From Apricaphanius iberus (Eukaryota; Chordata; Actinopteri; Cyprinodontiformes; Aphaniidae), in assembly GCA_028564705.1 (NCBI GenBank), contig JAPXFQ010001349.1, positions 364,001 to 428,000 of the forward strand: a stretch of 64,000 nt of DNA, written 5' to 3'. Every line of letters begins with the position of its first letter. The stretch's first letter is position 1. The position numbers and the translations under genes were made by a program. The notes under the pieces are model-generated. The model was not told where the DNA came from and searched no databases. It was given only the letters and a program-made list of their open reading frames with translations. Shown piece after piece: positions 53,395 through 63,536 of the stretch.

Positions 53395-53840
53395 GTTTGA
53401 ATTATAATAAAAGTTTATTTTAACAAGGTTTCAAGATCGTCTCGGGAGAACCAGGATGGGAGCATCTCGAACCGGGAACTCGGAACTGGGGAGAGTTAAG
53501 TAGATTATTAGAATATTGTTTAAGAGTGGAAGTTATGAGGTTAATATGTAGCATACAGGTGGAGAGTGGATTGTGGTGCTTGGAAGAGAGTTCAGTAATC
53601 CAGGAGTCTTAAGAGCGAAGGTAAGTGAGTCTGCGAGGAGACAGTTCAGGTAAAGATCCGATCAAAACGAACAAATTAAATCTTACTTGGATTTCACGAG
53701 GAGTTGGCCCAGTACCACGCTAACTGCGAGAACCATCTGCCGTCGGCTTGCAGGAGCCGCTCCCCTTATGAAGCTGGCAGTTGACGAGGGTGAATGGAAT
53801 GCGCCTGTTGCTGCTGCCTACCACACCCTTGAGAGAAGGT
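53395..53840. repeat. possible LTR fragment
   Basis: GC-rich block with CGTCTCGGGAGAACCAGGAT, ACGAGGAGTTGGCCCAGTAC and CTTGCAGGAGCCGCTCCCCT. Composition contrasts with its flanks. Boundaries and class are uncertain. Confidence 0.3.
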
Positions 53841-54599
53841 AGGAGAAACAGTAAAACGCACAAATACTCACAAAACCACAGAATCTTAACAAACATCCAT
53901 AATAAAATACACATTAAGTCGAACAAGGAAATGGAAAAATTACTGCTCAGTAGCTGTAGTAAAACTTAGTCTATGCTTCTCAGTCAGTAAGTTTGCACAG
54001 GCATGCATAAGTATCGATAGAGACGTTTCCTCTCGGTGCCTGGGGAGTCTTGCAAGGCAATTTTCCACCAGGACAACAGGGGGCGGCCACCTCCAAACCT
54101 CAGTTTCCCACAGCTTCTTTCCATGAAGACGCTACACATCTTTGTACTAGTTCAGTGTAGGGTTGTATAAATGTTAACATCTTTTGACTTCTAATGAAAG
54201 ACATTCTTTGGCCTGCTCCATGTCTGCTGCTAGATGTCTTCAGCACCCTTTTTTTTTGGAAATGCCAGGGCTGTTGACAAATTTTAAGGAAGTGATGTGC
54301 TAACCAATCACAAGGCTTGGGTTCTCCATTGCTTTCCACAGAAATCTGGGGATGTCTCTGTCTCCCTGTGCAGGCCTGCCACAGAACGGTTGCATCAATG
54401 GATGATGGAGCTGTCTGTCTCTGAACCCCATCAGTGGCAGGACAATTTTAATATTATAGTAAGGCTTTCATCCTTGCCTGTCCCTCTGCGAGAGTTAAAG
54501 AATATATAATCTGAGGAAAAAAGTTCAGAAAAGTGTGAAAACTCACCATTGCATAGCCATATTTTAATACGAAACGAGAAGTCCAAAAATAGTCAAACA

Positions 54600-55290
54600 T
54601 TTTTCTAAAGGAAGTCCAGTTGTAAGCAGGTTCCATCAGCTGCTACAGGTAATAAAGATCCCAAACGAGCAGAAGCAAAGAAACCCCAAACCATTACTCT
54701 ACACTGTTTTGTTTTGGTGTAATACTGTATTAGTTTTGCAAATGATGTATCGCTTTATCTTGACTGCAGTTCAGGTTGTTGGAGCTGGTCCCAGAAGTGG
54801 TGAGTTGCATGTTCAAACCCCTGCTCTGTCAGTCTTGGTTGTAGTGTCCTACTGGTGGTGGTCAGAAGGCCTGGTGGCTCCTGTGCGTATCACAGCCTTG
54901 CTTCTGTCTTTGTGGCCCAGGGCAAAGTTGCTACAATGTAGCTTATCACAATCAGCCTGGTAATGTGTGCATGAATGGGCAAATGACTCAGTGTAGTGTA
55001 AAGTGCTGTGGTCTTCTCTGACTGAATAAGCGCTTTACAAATGCAGGTGATTTACTGTCTTCTACTTTTGTCTCCGGAGTCCACAGAATACTCTCCTCAA
55101 AGTTTTGGGGATCCTTAGATGTTTGACAAATGTGAGATATGACTAACTACTATAGTAAATTGGGTTTTTTGACAGATTCTATACTGTTCCATGTTTTCTC
55201 ATTTTGTGAATAATGGTTCTTCCTGTGGTTCGCACGTGTCCAAGCGCAAACTTGCAAACTGATGAAGAATAAAAGTAGTGTACATAAGAA
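54600..55290. repeat. composite: DNA repeat interrupted by a SINE
   Basis: 54660-54720 (AGAAGCAAAGAAACCCCAAA) and 55060-55260 (TTTGTGAATAATGGTTCTTC then CTGTGGTTCGCACG) are two parts of one transposon-type repeat. Between them, 54740-55060 is a SINE copy ending GTAAAGTGCTGTGGTCTTCT and GCGCTTTACAAATGCAGG. This suggests the SINE inserted into the older repeat. Confidence 0.45.
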
Positions 55291-55849
55291 TTTTTTTATT
55301 GTATGAATAGGACAGACTTCTGAAAAGTATAACTGAAAGAATCATCTTTCAGGAAGCCTCTTTGTTAAAAACATACCCAAAATTTTACTACATACTAGAT
55401 TCCATTATTTTGATCTTAAACCTCTAAATTATAAAATACATTTTTACTTTAATTATGAGGAATTTTCCAAAGAAGATAGTATTTTATTTTGGTAACCCAC
55501 TCATTTAACTCAAATGTCGACCCAAATAGGTGTCAAGTATTATCTTTTATAGTTTGCGATGACCTTTCAAAACCAGTCATAATAGAAAAGATAATTCCTT
55601 TACTGTGAAGTGTTTTGGACCGTTTTAAAATTAATGCAATCACACAAAAGGAAAAGATAACGCTTCCCTTGAGTAATCTTACTGGGATTAAGCATTTTTT
55701 TTCATTATATTACATATAAACTGCTGACTCATGACATGTGTAAAACATGTTAAGTGGTGCTCTGAAGGCTTATTTCTGGAACAGATGTTTGCAATCAAGT
55801 TTTCTTGTAGTTTATAAAACATTCAGAGTGATATCTAATGCAGGTACCT

Positions 55850-56815
55850 GGTTTTATATCCTGGATGGCATGAAATCTTCTCCAGTTCAACCAAGAAAAA
55901 ACTGAGGTTTTAGTCATTGGTCCTGAGGTCAAAACTACAATCACTCTGTGTTTCACTCCTTCTTTACAATTGAAGAACCTGTGCATAATTTTTGACTCTT
56001 AGCTGACTTTTATCCCACGCATTAAAAACATTACTAAAATAGGTTTTTGTTATTTAAAGAACATTGCCAGAGTCTGCCTGATTCTCTCTCGGGCCAACAC
56101 GGAGACACTGATGCATTGCATTTATTACCAGTAGAATTGATTACTGTAGTGCCATGCTTTCTGGTCTTCCCAAACATGGTATATTCACTTTCTTGGTCTA
56201 CAACTTCAAAATTCATCAGCACGTGTCCTGACGAAGACCAGGAGGTGGGAGCACATTACACCCGTCTTAAATTCATTGCATTGGCTTCCCAAACATTTTA
56301 GGATCCATTTTTAATTAGTTTTTTTTAATAGTTTATAATTGTCTTAATGGTCTCGGTCCTTCTCATCTTTCAGAACTGTTTTTACCACATTAACTTTTGT
56401 GGTCTCTGTGCTCCTCTGGCAGCTGTGTCATTGTCATCCCATGACACACACTTATGGCGAGGCGTCTTTCCATTATTATGACCCTCACCTCTGGAACAGC
56501 CTGCCAGAGGACCTCAGGGCCGGAGAGAATGCTTATACTTTTATGTTTAATTGTTCTGCATGTTTTACTTGATTACATTTTATTAGTGTTTTTCTATTTA
56601 ATCTCATATTTTTCCATTGTTCATTATAATATTTTCTAACCTAATATTTTAATTTTCCTTTCAGTGTTTCCTCTTTGGGAACCATCTGCCTCAGCAATAG
56701 GGGTGAGCTGTGGCTCCAGCTTGTGGTTTACGTGGGGTCATTTTAATCTGTAAAGCACTTTAAATTTGCAATGTTTGCTTGAAAAGCGCTTTATAAATAT
56801 AGTTTGACTTTACTT
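55850..56815 (+). mobile_element. L2-type LINE 3' fragment
   Basis: Plus-strand relics follow the C-terminal order of L2-like ORF2: a stretch around GCCATGCTTTCTGGTCTTCC, then TTCATTGCATTGGCTTCCCA, then CTGGAACAGCCTGCCAGAGG (reading WNSLPED) and a 3' end GAAAAGCGCTTTATAAATAT. Many frameshifts; not functional. Confidence 0.65.
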
Positions 56816-57489
56816 TAAAATACATTTTACAGAAACAGTGACAAAATGTGAAAACATTCTATAAACCACAAGAAAACAGAAAAGCACTATTTTTGTAGAA
56901 GGAATATAATGTCGTATCCGTCTCTAGTTATGTAATTTCTCGCTTCTCATTAGTTTTAACAACATGAAAGATAAAACTAACGTTCAAAGCACATCATTTT
57001 GACCTGATAACCCTCTTAAAGTAGCGCTATTATATTTTATTACCTTCTCTTTAACCATTAACCACATTTCAGCTGGAGTGCCAGCTGATAGACATGCCAA
57101 TGTCCAAATGAATTGAAATCATATTTAATTTGTATTAAGTATGTACAGTATATTAAGTTTGCATACGTGTATTAAGAGATATAAAAAGTGTGACATTTGT
57201 GTGACCTCAGTGTGACATTTTCTGACTCAGATTATTTTAGAGTCATGCTAATACCTAAAATGTAACCTGAGGACAAAATTAACCGAGTAAACCTCAGCCC
57301 GAGCAACTGATACAACAGATGCAACAGCCGAATGGGGAAAGTACAAAACTTAATGGCTAGAAGCAAGAAAAATTAAGCATCTTAGTCATTTTTTACATTT
57401 CCTATTCATTATGTATTTCATTCATGTCACCTTGCAAGCAACCATTTCAGATTTTTATTTCAACGTGGGAACCTCTAACTATGCATGTT

Positions 57490-57880
57490 AATCATAAATC
57501 CATCCCTACATTCATCCATCATTCCATCCATCACCTATACCATCTATCCTGCAGGAGACATATCTACAGCAATCATCAGGCAAGACGCGGAGTACACCAT
57601 GGACAGGTAGGCAGTCCATTACAGGGCAACACAGAGGCACATGCAGTACAAACAACCATGCACACACATACTCATATCCAAAGGCAATTTAAAAAGGCTA
57701 ATTGACCTAACAGTAATGTTTTTGGACTGTGAGGGGAAGCTGGAGTACCTGGAGGGAACTCACACATGCACAGGAAGAACATGCTAACTTTATGCAGAAA
57801 GATTCCAGAGCAGGATTTGAAACCCAGAACCTTCCTGCTACAAGGGAACAGCGCTAACAGCTGTGCCACTTTGCAGCCTC
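57490..57880 (+). repeat. teleost dispersed repeat, near-complete copy
   Basis: (ATCC)n start, CAGGCAAGACGCGGAGTACA, ATTACAGGGCAACACAGAGG, TAATTGACCTAACAGTAATG, ACATGCACAGGAAGAACATG, GAAACCCAGAACCTTCCTGC. The clearest of four copies in the window. Confidence 0.65.
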
Positions 57881-57964
57881 ACAACAAATCATACACCAGA
57901 ATTCAAACCCTAATTAGAAAATCTAACAGAAAAAAAAGATGCAATTAACATATATAATCAACTT

Positions 57965-57988
57965 TATATATATATATATATATATATC
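57965..57988. repeat. (TA)n microsatellite
   Basis: Uninterrupted TA dinucleotides. Confidence 0.9.
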
Positions 57989-58509
57989 ATCTAAACTTGC
58001 AAAAACAACCAGACTTGTGACGTTTCATCTCTCAAAAACAATACACTGAGTGGCCTGATGAGTGTGCTAAACTTTCTGAAAGTTTTATGTGAAACGCCAC
58101 ATCAGTTCTCTAAAGGAAGAAGCCAAGGACACTAACATTTCATTTCACTTCCCTTTCATTTCCTCTGTCCCTGATCCAGTTACTTTATCTGAATCTATTA
58201 TCTGTGTTTAGGAAGTGAACATGATTTGATTTAGATGTCAATAATTATAAATAAACACTATTAATGCATTAGAAAATGTATTATTTAAAAAAGAAAGACT
58301 AGCTTTGAAACACTCAATTTTTAAAAAAAGTTTATTCTGCCAGGGTAAAACTCTACAATACTGTATACAGATGCTTAACATGAGTACAAAGGTCCTCATT
58401 TGACATGACTTTGCTGTCCAGTAACAGTAAGCACATCACATGAATAGGCCTTCACATTGGAATGTATAACAATCTTTGGAGCTCATATGCTATGTTAAAA
58501 TAAGATTTC

Positions 58510-58893
58510 TTGAATGCTCTGCAACAAATACTATTACAAAATATCACAGGGCTATGCAAACATTCAAGTGTTCCCACCTGTAGGATATTCTGTAATTGTG
58601 TGAATGGAGCATGGGGGCTTTGGCCTGATCCAGTGTCACTGAGCTGTCAAAGCAGATGGTCCAGTGGAGAAAGAGACTTGATGCTCAAACAGCTGACCTT
58701 ATATCAAAGCTTCAAATTACTGTTTTATCCTTTCAGGTGGCCTAAATATTTAGATTTGCTGGCACGATGCAGAACCTTCTGTGAACATAAAGTTTATAAT
58801 CTAACTCTGCTATATAGTTGTTGTGTGGTGTGTTTTCTGGTGTGGTTATTAGTTATTCCTGAAGCTCTTTCTTCACTAATGTTCTCTAATTAG
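58510..58893 (+). other. 127-codon open frame of unknown status
   Basis: Starts MNALQQILLQNITGLCKHSS and ends with a hydrophobic stretch near LYSCCVVCFLVWLLVIPEAL. Cys-rich in the middle. No recognised family, no splice or polyadenylation context that stands out. Could be chance or a repeat relic. Confidence 0.15.
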
Positions 58894-59344
58894 ATAGTTT
58901 ATTGTTAAACTCAGGAGGCCTTCACAGAACAGCGTAAGATGCTAAGAAACGAAACCTAAAAGTGGACATGGGTTACATCAGCTGCAGTGAATTCCTATAA
59001 TTAATCTCTCTATTCCCACTCGCTGTTTGACAGCTGTCAGTGTTCCATCAACAGAAGGGCAGACACTCGGGAAGATCCAACCTCCCCTATATGGAATTGA
59101 ATTTTCCTGTTTTAATCGGGAAATCCCACACACTGATTGCCGGTGAAAAACTCCGGAGGAAAATTCCCTGTCCTTCCCTGCCATGTGGAGCGCGTGTAGT
59201 GCAGCTGCTGCCACTACACGAGAGCGCGGCCAAGAGCCCCACCAGGCGGGAAGCCCCACTGCACTGAGGACAGCAGGGGGGAGTTGTGACAAGGCATTTA
59301 TGGGGCTTCCCAAATGTTTAAACCGTGCCATAGTTTTAAATAGC

Positions 59345-59347
<3 letters not shown>

Positions 59348-59421
<74 letters not shown>
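59348..59421. repeat. (TC)37 microsatellite
   Basis: About 74 bp of pure TC, then CACGCACACACACACA. It accounts for an apparent 151-codon minus-strand frame rich in RE repeats. Confidence 0.95.
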
Positions 59422-59423
<2 letters not shown>

Positions 59424-60282
59424 GCACACACACACAATTTATAATAATAATAGTAGGCCTATACTAAAAAAACAACTTATTGTAGAGGTAGGCGAGGAAT
59501 ATTATATCACTAAGTTATAACCGGTCTTTCATATGGACTTTCACCCTCTTGCATTTTTTTAGCGCTTTTTGCGTTGTTCCTATGCCTTTTGTGAGCGCAT
59601 GGCGTTCTTCTTTCACAGATCTGATAAGGCACATGTGTGTGCCAGTAGTGTTTGTGAAAGAGCAGCTTCCTCATGTCTCGTCTCGAATAGGAACGCTTGT
59701 GTGCCTAAATAGGCACACTAGGAACGCTTGTATCAGTCTGCCTCTAGCGACCGAGCAAAATTACTACACCATTTCTTGTAAATGGCCTACTTCTTTGAGC
59801 GCCCGCTGTTTATCCTAAAGGGCTGGGTATCATGTGCAAATTGGTCATGCAGCGTGTGGGACGGTTTTCAACAGACCGACTCAGGAAAATATGGAAAGAA
59901 TTAAATGTCTGACTTTATGTAATGTAATGCACTTGTTTGTTAATATTAATAACAACATATATTTTTTAAACTGAGTGTTGTTTCGTGCACTTTGAGTATG
60001 CCTAGAAAGTTGCAACATAAATTCAGTCTATTTGCCACTTGCATAAAAATAATAACATTAACACAGGATCGCGCATTTGCAGTCTAATAAGCTTAAAGAT
60101 ATTGCAAAATATGCATGGTGATAAAAGTCCAGTAGATACTGTGGATTTTAATCACAGACATATTTGCTTAATTACAAAACGACATCCAGGTTAGGCCACT
60201 GTTTTTATTCTACAGACTACGTGCAGAGGGCAACTGTAATCAACCCTTGTTATTAACTTCCCTCTTGCGCTCAACAACGTGA

Positions 60283-60293
60283 TTTCTCGGAAA
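60283..60293. promoter_or_regulatory. GAS element TTTCTCGGAAA (STAT1 site) upstream of irf1
   Basis: Matches TTCNNNGAA, extended as TTTC...GAAA like the human IRF1 GAS (TTTCCCCGAAA), and lies 470 bp upstream of the TATA box. IRF1 induction by interferon-gamma through STAT1 is well established in mammals. Use here is inferred. Confidence 0.55.
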
Positions 60294-60326
60294 CGGCAGC
60301 TCCACTGCTGAACAAGGCTGAACAAG

Positions 60327-60336
60327 GCGCATGCGC
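60327..60336. promoter_or_regulatory. NRF1-type site GCGCATGCGC
   Basis: Perfect palindromic NRF1 core, followed by A, next to a tandem CTGAACAAGG duplication (60308-60327). About 430 bp upstream of the irf1 TATA box. Confidence 0.4.
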
Positions 60337-60741
60337 AACTCTGTAAAAGATGTTCTACCAGTCCAAGTAAACGCATTCATGTCTGATTGTATTTCAACAT
60401 ATTTTAAGCATATATGCAATAAACTCATGAACAGTAATGAAATATTTGCAAGTGGCTCTTACAAATGCATAAATGTTGATCAAACATGTATTTTGAAATC
60501 AGTTACCTTGATGTCCCTTCATTCCCCTTTCACAAAGGTATGCAAGGAGCGTTTTTACAGTAACATTATAACAAAAGACATTTATGAGCATGTTTTGAGA
60601 GATAACTAAACAAAATCCAACATAAAGAAACGTTAACACCACCAAATGTTTAATGAATAACTGATATCTAAGTCAAAACAAGAGGTGAATCGTTTTTCAG
60701 AATGGATATTTTTTACAGTGTCCCTTCCTTCCGGACTGAGC

Positions 60742-60751
60742 GGGGAATACC
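60742..60751 (+). promoter_or_regulatory. kappaB-like site GGGGAATACC upstream of irf1
   Basis: Differs at one base from GGGGAATCCC, the form of the human IRF1 kappaB site. It lies 11 bp before the TATA box. Confidence 0.4.
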
Positions 60752-60762
60752 AGCTTGAGCAC

Positions 60763-60769
60763 TATAAAA
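60763..60769 (+). promoter_or_regulatory. irf1: irf1 TATA box (TATAAAA)
   Basis: Well-formed TATAAAA followed by GC-rich sequence. Predicts initiation near 60792, which would give a 5'UTR exon ending at 60923. Confidence 0.65.
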
Positions 60770-60791
60770 AGCTGAGCGCACGGCGCGTATC

Positions 60792-60923
60792 TCAGTTCAA
60801 GAAAGCTATCCAGAAGGATAACTAAGGAACGAGAAGAAACTGATCCGAAACAATCTCGGAGCTCTCGCACCTCTGATTTTTACGCATCTTAATCTTCCCG
60901 CTGGATTATAAAGACTCAACACT
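60792..60923 (+). other. irf1: irf1 exon 1 (untranslated)
   Basis: From the predicted start to a consensus donor ACT|GTAAGTTT. No usable coding start links to exon 2, whose acceptor lies 8 nt before the ATG. A non-coding first exon is also found in mammalian IRF1. Confidence 0.55.
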
Positions 60924-61483
60924 GTAAGTTTCTCCAGAGGCTTATTTACAGAATTAATTTAAAGGTTTTCAAGTTTGCATTGCAGTTTTTAAAATAAATG
61001 TTTAGTTTTGGAAAAACGCATTTCTCTTTCGAACAAATGTTTTTTTTTTTTCATTTTGTGCATTTTTTTCTTGCAACAAATTGAATTAGGTTATAATTTA
61101 TGGACGGGAATGCGCATTTAGCGTCTCCAGAAGTGCAGGAGGAGTTGAGCTACTTTGTTTTACTATGGCCACTAGATGAGTAAATTTAGGAAATAACAAT
61201 TTCAGATGAGCTGCATGGGACTTTTGGTGGGGATCCAACAATTTAACAAATACGGTTGACTCCTACGTGTAAACGCCCTAAAACCTCTCCTCTGCGCGCT
61301 CTGCAGCCCTCAGATGAACTCCTCACCCTTTTCTTTAGCGCGGCCAACAGACAGCAATAAATCTAAGCAGAGGCGGATGTGGGGAGTTCAGCCTCTCTCA
61401 CTACTGTGTATCAAGATCGGATTACGTCTTTATCTAACGACTATCTTCTTTTTCTTCTGTTGCTTCGTATTTTAGGCGCAGAC

Positions 61484-61570
61484 ATGCCTGTGTCCAGAAT
61501 GAGAATGAGGCCGTGGCTGGAGAAGATGATCGAATCCAATACCATCAGCGGTCTGACTTGGGTGGATAAG
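61484..61570 (+). CDS. irf1: irf1 exon 2 (first coding, residues 1-29)
   Basis: [20 protein letters not shown] then ISGLTWVDK; exon acceptor TTTTAG at 61475. Carries W11 and W26. The ATG is the first in the exon. Confidence 0.95.
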
Positions 61571-63536
61571 GTAAGAATGTTACAGTATATCGAATCACTA
61601 ACTAGTTGTGCTTGTTTTGTTAAAAACAAAGGCCTTAAAATGTATTTATGGTAAAAAAAAAAAAAAATTAAAAATGTATGTTGCAGGAGAAGACAACATT
61701 CTCTATTCCCTGGAAGCACGCTGCTCGACATGGTTGGGAGCTTGACAAAGACGCCTGTCTGTTCAAAGAATGGGCCATCCATACAGGTGAGCAAGCACGA
61801 AAATGGGCTTCAGCTGTGCTGGTAACAAAATATGTGATCCTTTTTGATAGAAAATTATATTTAACCATTACATTTAATTTTTTTCTACAGGTAAATATGC
61901 GAAAGGGCAGGCTTGCGATCCCAAAACTTGGAAAGCGAATTTCCGATGTGCAATGAATTCCCTGCCTGACATTGAAGAAGTGAAAGACCAGAGCATCAAC
62001 AAAGGCCACCAAGCAATGCGGGTCTTCAGAATGCTGCCTGCAGTTCCAAAATGTAGAGGTGAGAAACATCCCGCGGGATAATTCAAGATTTTCACTGACA
62101 TTTTTTTTCTGCTGTCAGGATATTAAAAGATTGAGTTGTAAAATGATTAAAATGTTTTTTCTCTCTTTCTCTCCAAAGACAAAAGAAGCAAGTCAAGAGA
62201 AACCAAGTCAAGGAAGAAGGTAATTACTGTCAATGTGCCCTAGTTAGAGTTTAATTCAAATGATGCCACTAGTATGCAAACTTAGATACGGCTATGTAAA
62301 TACAATCACAAAGCCTGTATTTTCTTTTTTTTTTCTCCAAAAAATTCAGTTTGTCTTTTTTTTGTCCCTGCAGAGACAAGAAGTCAAGGAAGAGATGGAG
62401 TCAGACTACAGTGAAACACAGTCTCCTGTAAACGTGTGTCCGCCTGAGGAAACCATGTCCACTCAGGAAAACACAGTAGACAGCACAGTAAACATGGATC
62501 ACGGAGGTGAGTGAGAAACTTTGCAAAACATTTATGGAGAAGTTTTAGATATGCAAACAATTCATGTTTTAACTATGATAATTTCTGAACAACAAGGAGA
62601 GTTAATGCTGTTTCCTTGTTGCAGGATTCGAAAATCCATTTGAAGTGCCTGAGTTGTCCATGTCAGTTGAGATTGAGACAGATACCCTGCCGCACACCTT
62701 TTCCCACAGATTCGAAGTTTCCCCTGAACACAACCTTGGTAAGTCAGTGAGACAATTTTGTCTCCTCACTGCAGAAAGTGTATATATATGTATAATTAGA
62801 TGATATACTACCTTAACACCATACTTATACTATTTTCTTTTTCTCTCCCTGCTTCTTTGCTGTGCTCTTCCAGATTGTGACTATCAGCAAGATGTCATTG
62901 AGGTAAGCAGGACTTTTTGCTCTTACTCGTAACTGCATGTTTTTGTCATTGGCAGGAATACCCATGCTTGTCTTCTGCCTGTTTGGCGTCATTAATGATA
63001 AAACAGTAAAGCTAAACAATAAAAAAGGCACTTGATGTGATAAATCTCCAGTTGATCCAAGTATAGTTCGTACTCAGTCTGGTGTTACTCTTACAGCTTT
63101 GCAAGATACTGGAGAAAGAATCACAGTGGATGCACAATACAGACGGCAGGGGATTCCTTCACAATGAACCATGCACCAGTCCAAAGAGTGAATGGAGTGA
63201 ATCTTCCTCAGGTAAATAACCGATGAGGAAATTTACTCTACAGCAGTTATAAGCCTTTAAAAGTAGAAACAGTTTGTGCATATATACACTTTGAGAGTTT
63301 TAGTCCAACATATGGTAGAATTTGTACATATTGCTTGACTTTAGCAACTAGACAACTGTTAAAGGAAACCTGACTCCAGTGTTGCAAATCCATACCTACT
63401 GTTGACTTCACTAACAATGAAATGTTCTTCTTGACTTGCAGGAGAAGATTTAGAAGACATTCCAAGGTACACAACACTGGGCTCAGACTTCCAGTCCCCC
63501 ATGTACGAACTCTGGAACAGCTTTTGCTCGCTTTGA
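61484..63536 (+). CDS. irf1: irf1, interferon regulatory factor 1, 9 coding exons, 293 aa
   Basis: Join: 61484-61570, 61687-61786, 61891-62058, 62179-62219, 62374-62506, 62625-62738, 62874-62902, 63097-63211, 63442-63536 (882 nt; all GT-AG, phases consistent). The transcription factor binds ISRE/IRF-E DNA and drives interferon-gamma responses and antigen-presentation genes in the nucleus. Residues 1-113 form the IRF DNA-binding domain with the Trp set W11, W26, W38, W46, W58 and the signature [21 protein letters not shown] basic stretch (about 118-133) is a likely NLS, followed by a sumoylation-type VKEE (K137). The C-terminal half (about 140-293) is acidic and poorly conserved, ending [10 protein letters not shown]. 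Length is slightly below human IRF1 (325). IRF2 has a similar domain, but its KQEP-type tail is absent and the acsl6 linkage favours irf1. Fish have two irf1 genes; I cannot say which this is. Confidence 0.9.
61687..61786 (+). CDS. irf1: irf1 exon 3 (residues 30-62)
   Basis: [20 protein letters not shown] then [13 protein letters not shown], phase 0 to 1. Carries W38, W46, W58 and the [11 protein letters not shown] core. Confidence 0.95.
61891..62058 (+). CDS. irf1: irf1 exon 4 (residues 63-118)
   Basis: [20 protein letters not shown] then [20 protein letters not shown] and on to VPKCR. Contains the DNA-recognition helix ([11 protein letters not shown]) with the base-contacting Arg, Cys and Asn. 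Confidence 0.95.
62179..62219 (+). CDS. irf1: irf1 exon 5 (residues 119-132, basic)
   Basis: [14 protein letters not shown], phase 1 to 0; likely nuclear localisation signal. Confidence 0.9.
62374..62506 (+). CDS. irf1: irf1 exon 6 (residues 133-176)
   Basis: [20 protein letters not shown] then [20 protein letters not shown] and MDHG. Includes VKEE, a sumoylation consensus. Acidic and Ser/Thr-rich. Confidence 0.9.
62625..62738 (+). CDS. irf1: irf1 exon 7 (residues 177-214)
   Basis: [20 protein letters not shown] then [18 protein letters not shown], phase 1 to 1; acidic activation-region character. Confidence 0.9.
62874..62902 (+). CDS. irf1: irf1 exon 8 (29 nt, residues 215-224)
   Basis: [10 protein letters not shown] between CTCTTCCAG and GTAAGC, phase 1 to 0. 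Small but required for the reading frame. Confidence 0.85.
63097..63211 (+). CDS. irf1: irf1 exon 9 (residues 225-262)
   Basis: [20 protein letters not shown] then [18 protein letters not shown], phase 0 to 1. Confidence 0.9.
63442..63536 (+). CDS. irf1: irf1 exon 10 (residues 263-293 and stop)
   Basis: [20 protein letters not shown] then [11 protein letters not shown] and TGA at 63534-63536. Confidence 0.9.

Larger units (their letters stand above)
48061..60250. other. acsl6-irf1 intergenic region
   Basis: About 12 kb between the divergent genes. It contains the palindrome, microsatellites, LINE, Tc1, SINE and LTR-like fragments listed separately. The rest is AT-rich with no exon chain I could support. 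In human the equivalent interval holds IL3, CSF2, P4HA2, PDLIM4 and SLC22A4/5; I saw no trace of these, but short divergent cytokine exons are easily missed by eye. Confidence 0.5.

Noticed and set aside
57490..57880. Ordered repeated modules considered as a CRISPR-like array
   Set aside because: The modules differ from each other and form one dispersed teleost repeat; this is eukaryotic DNA and no direct-repeat/spacer periodicity exists.
58978..59433. 151-codon minus-strand frame beginning MCVRERERERE
   Set aside because: The start is a translated (TC)n microsatellite and the remainder has no family signature or splice support.
61484..63536. Assigning the IRF gene to irf2
   Set aside because: The DNA-binding domain alone is ambiguous, but the C-terminal half lacks the IRF2 repressor-type region and the neighbours match the IRF1 locus.
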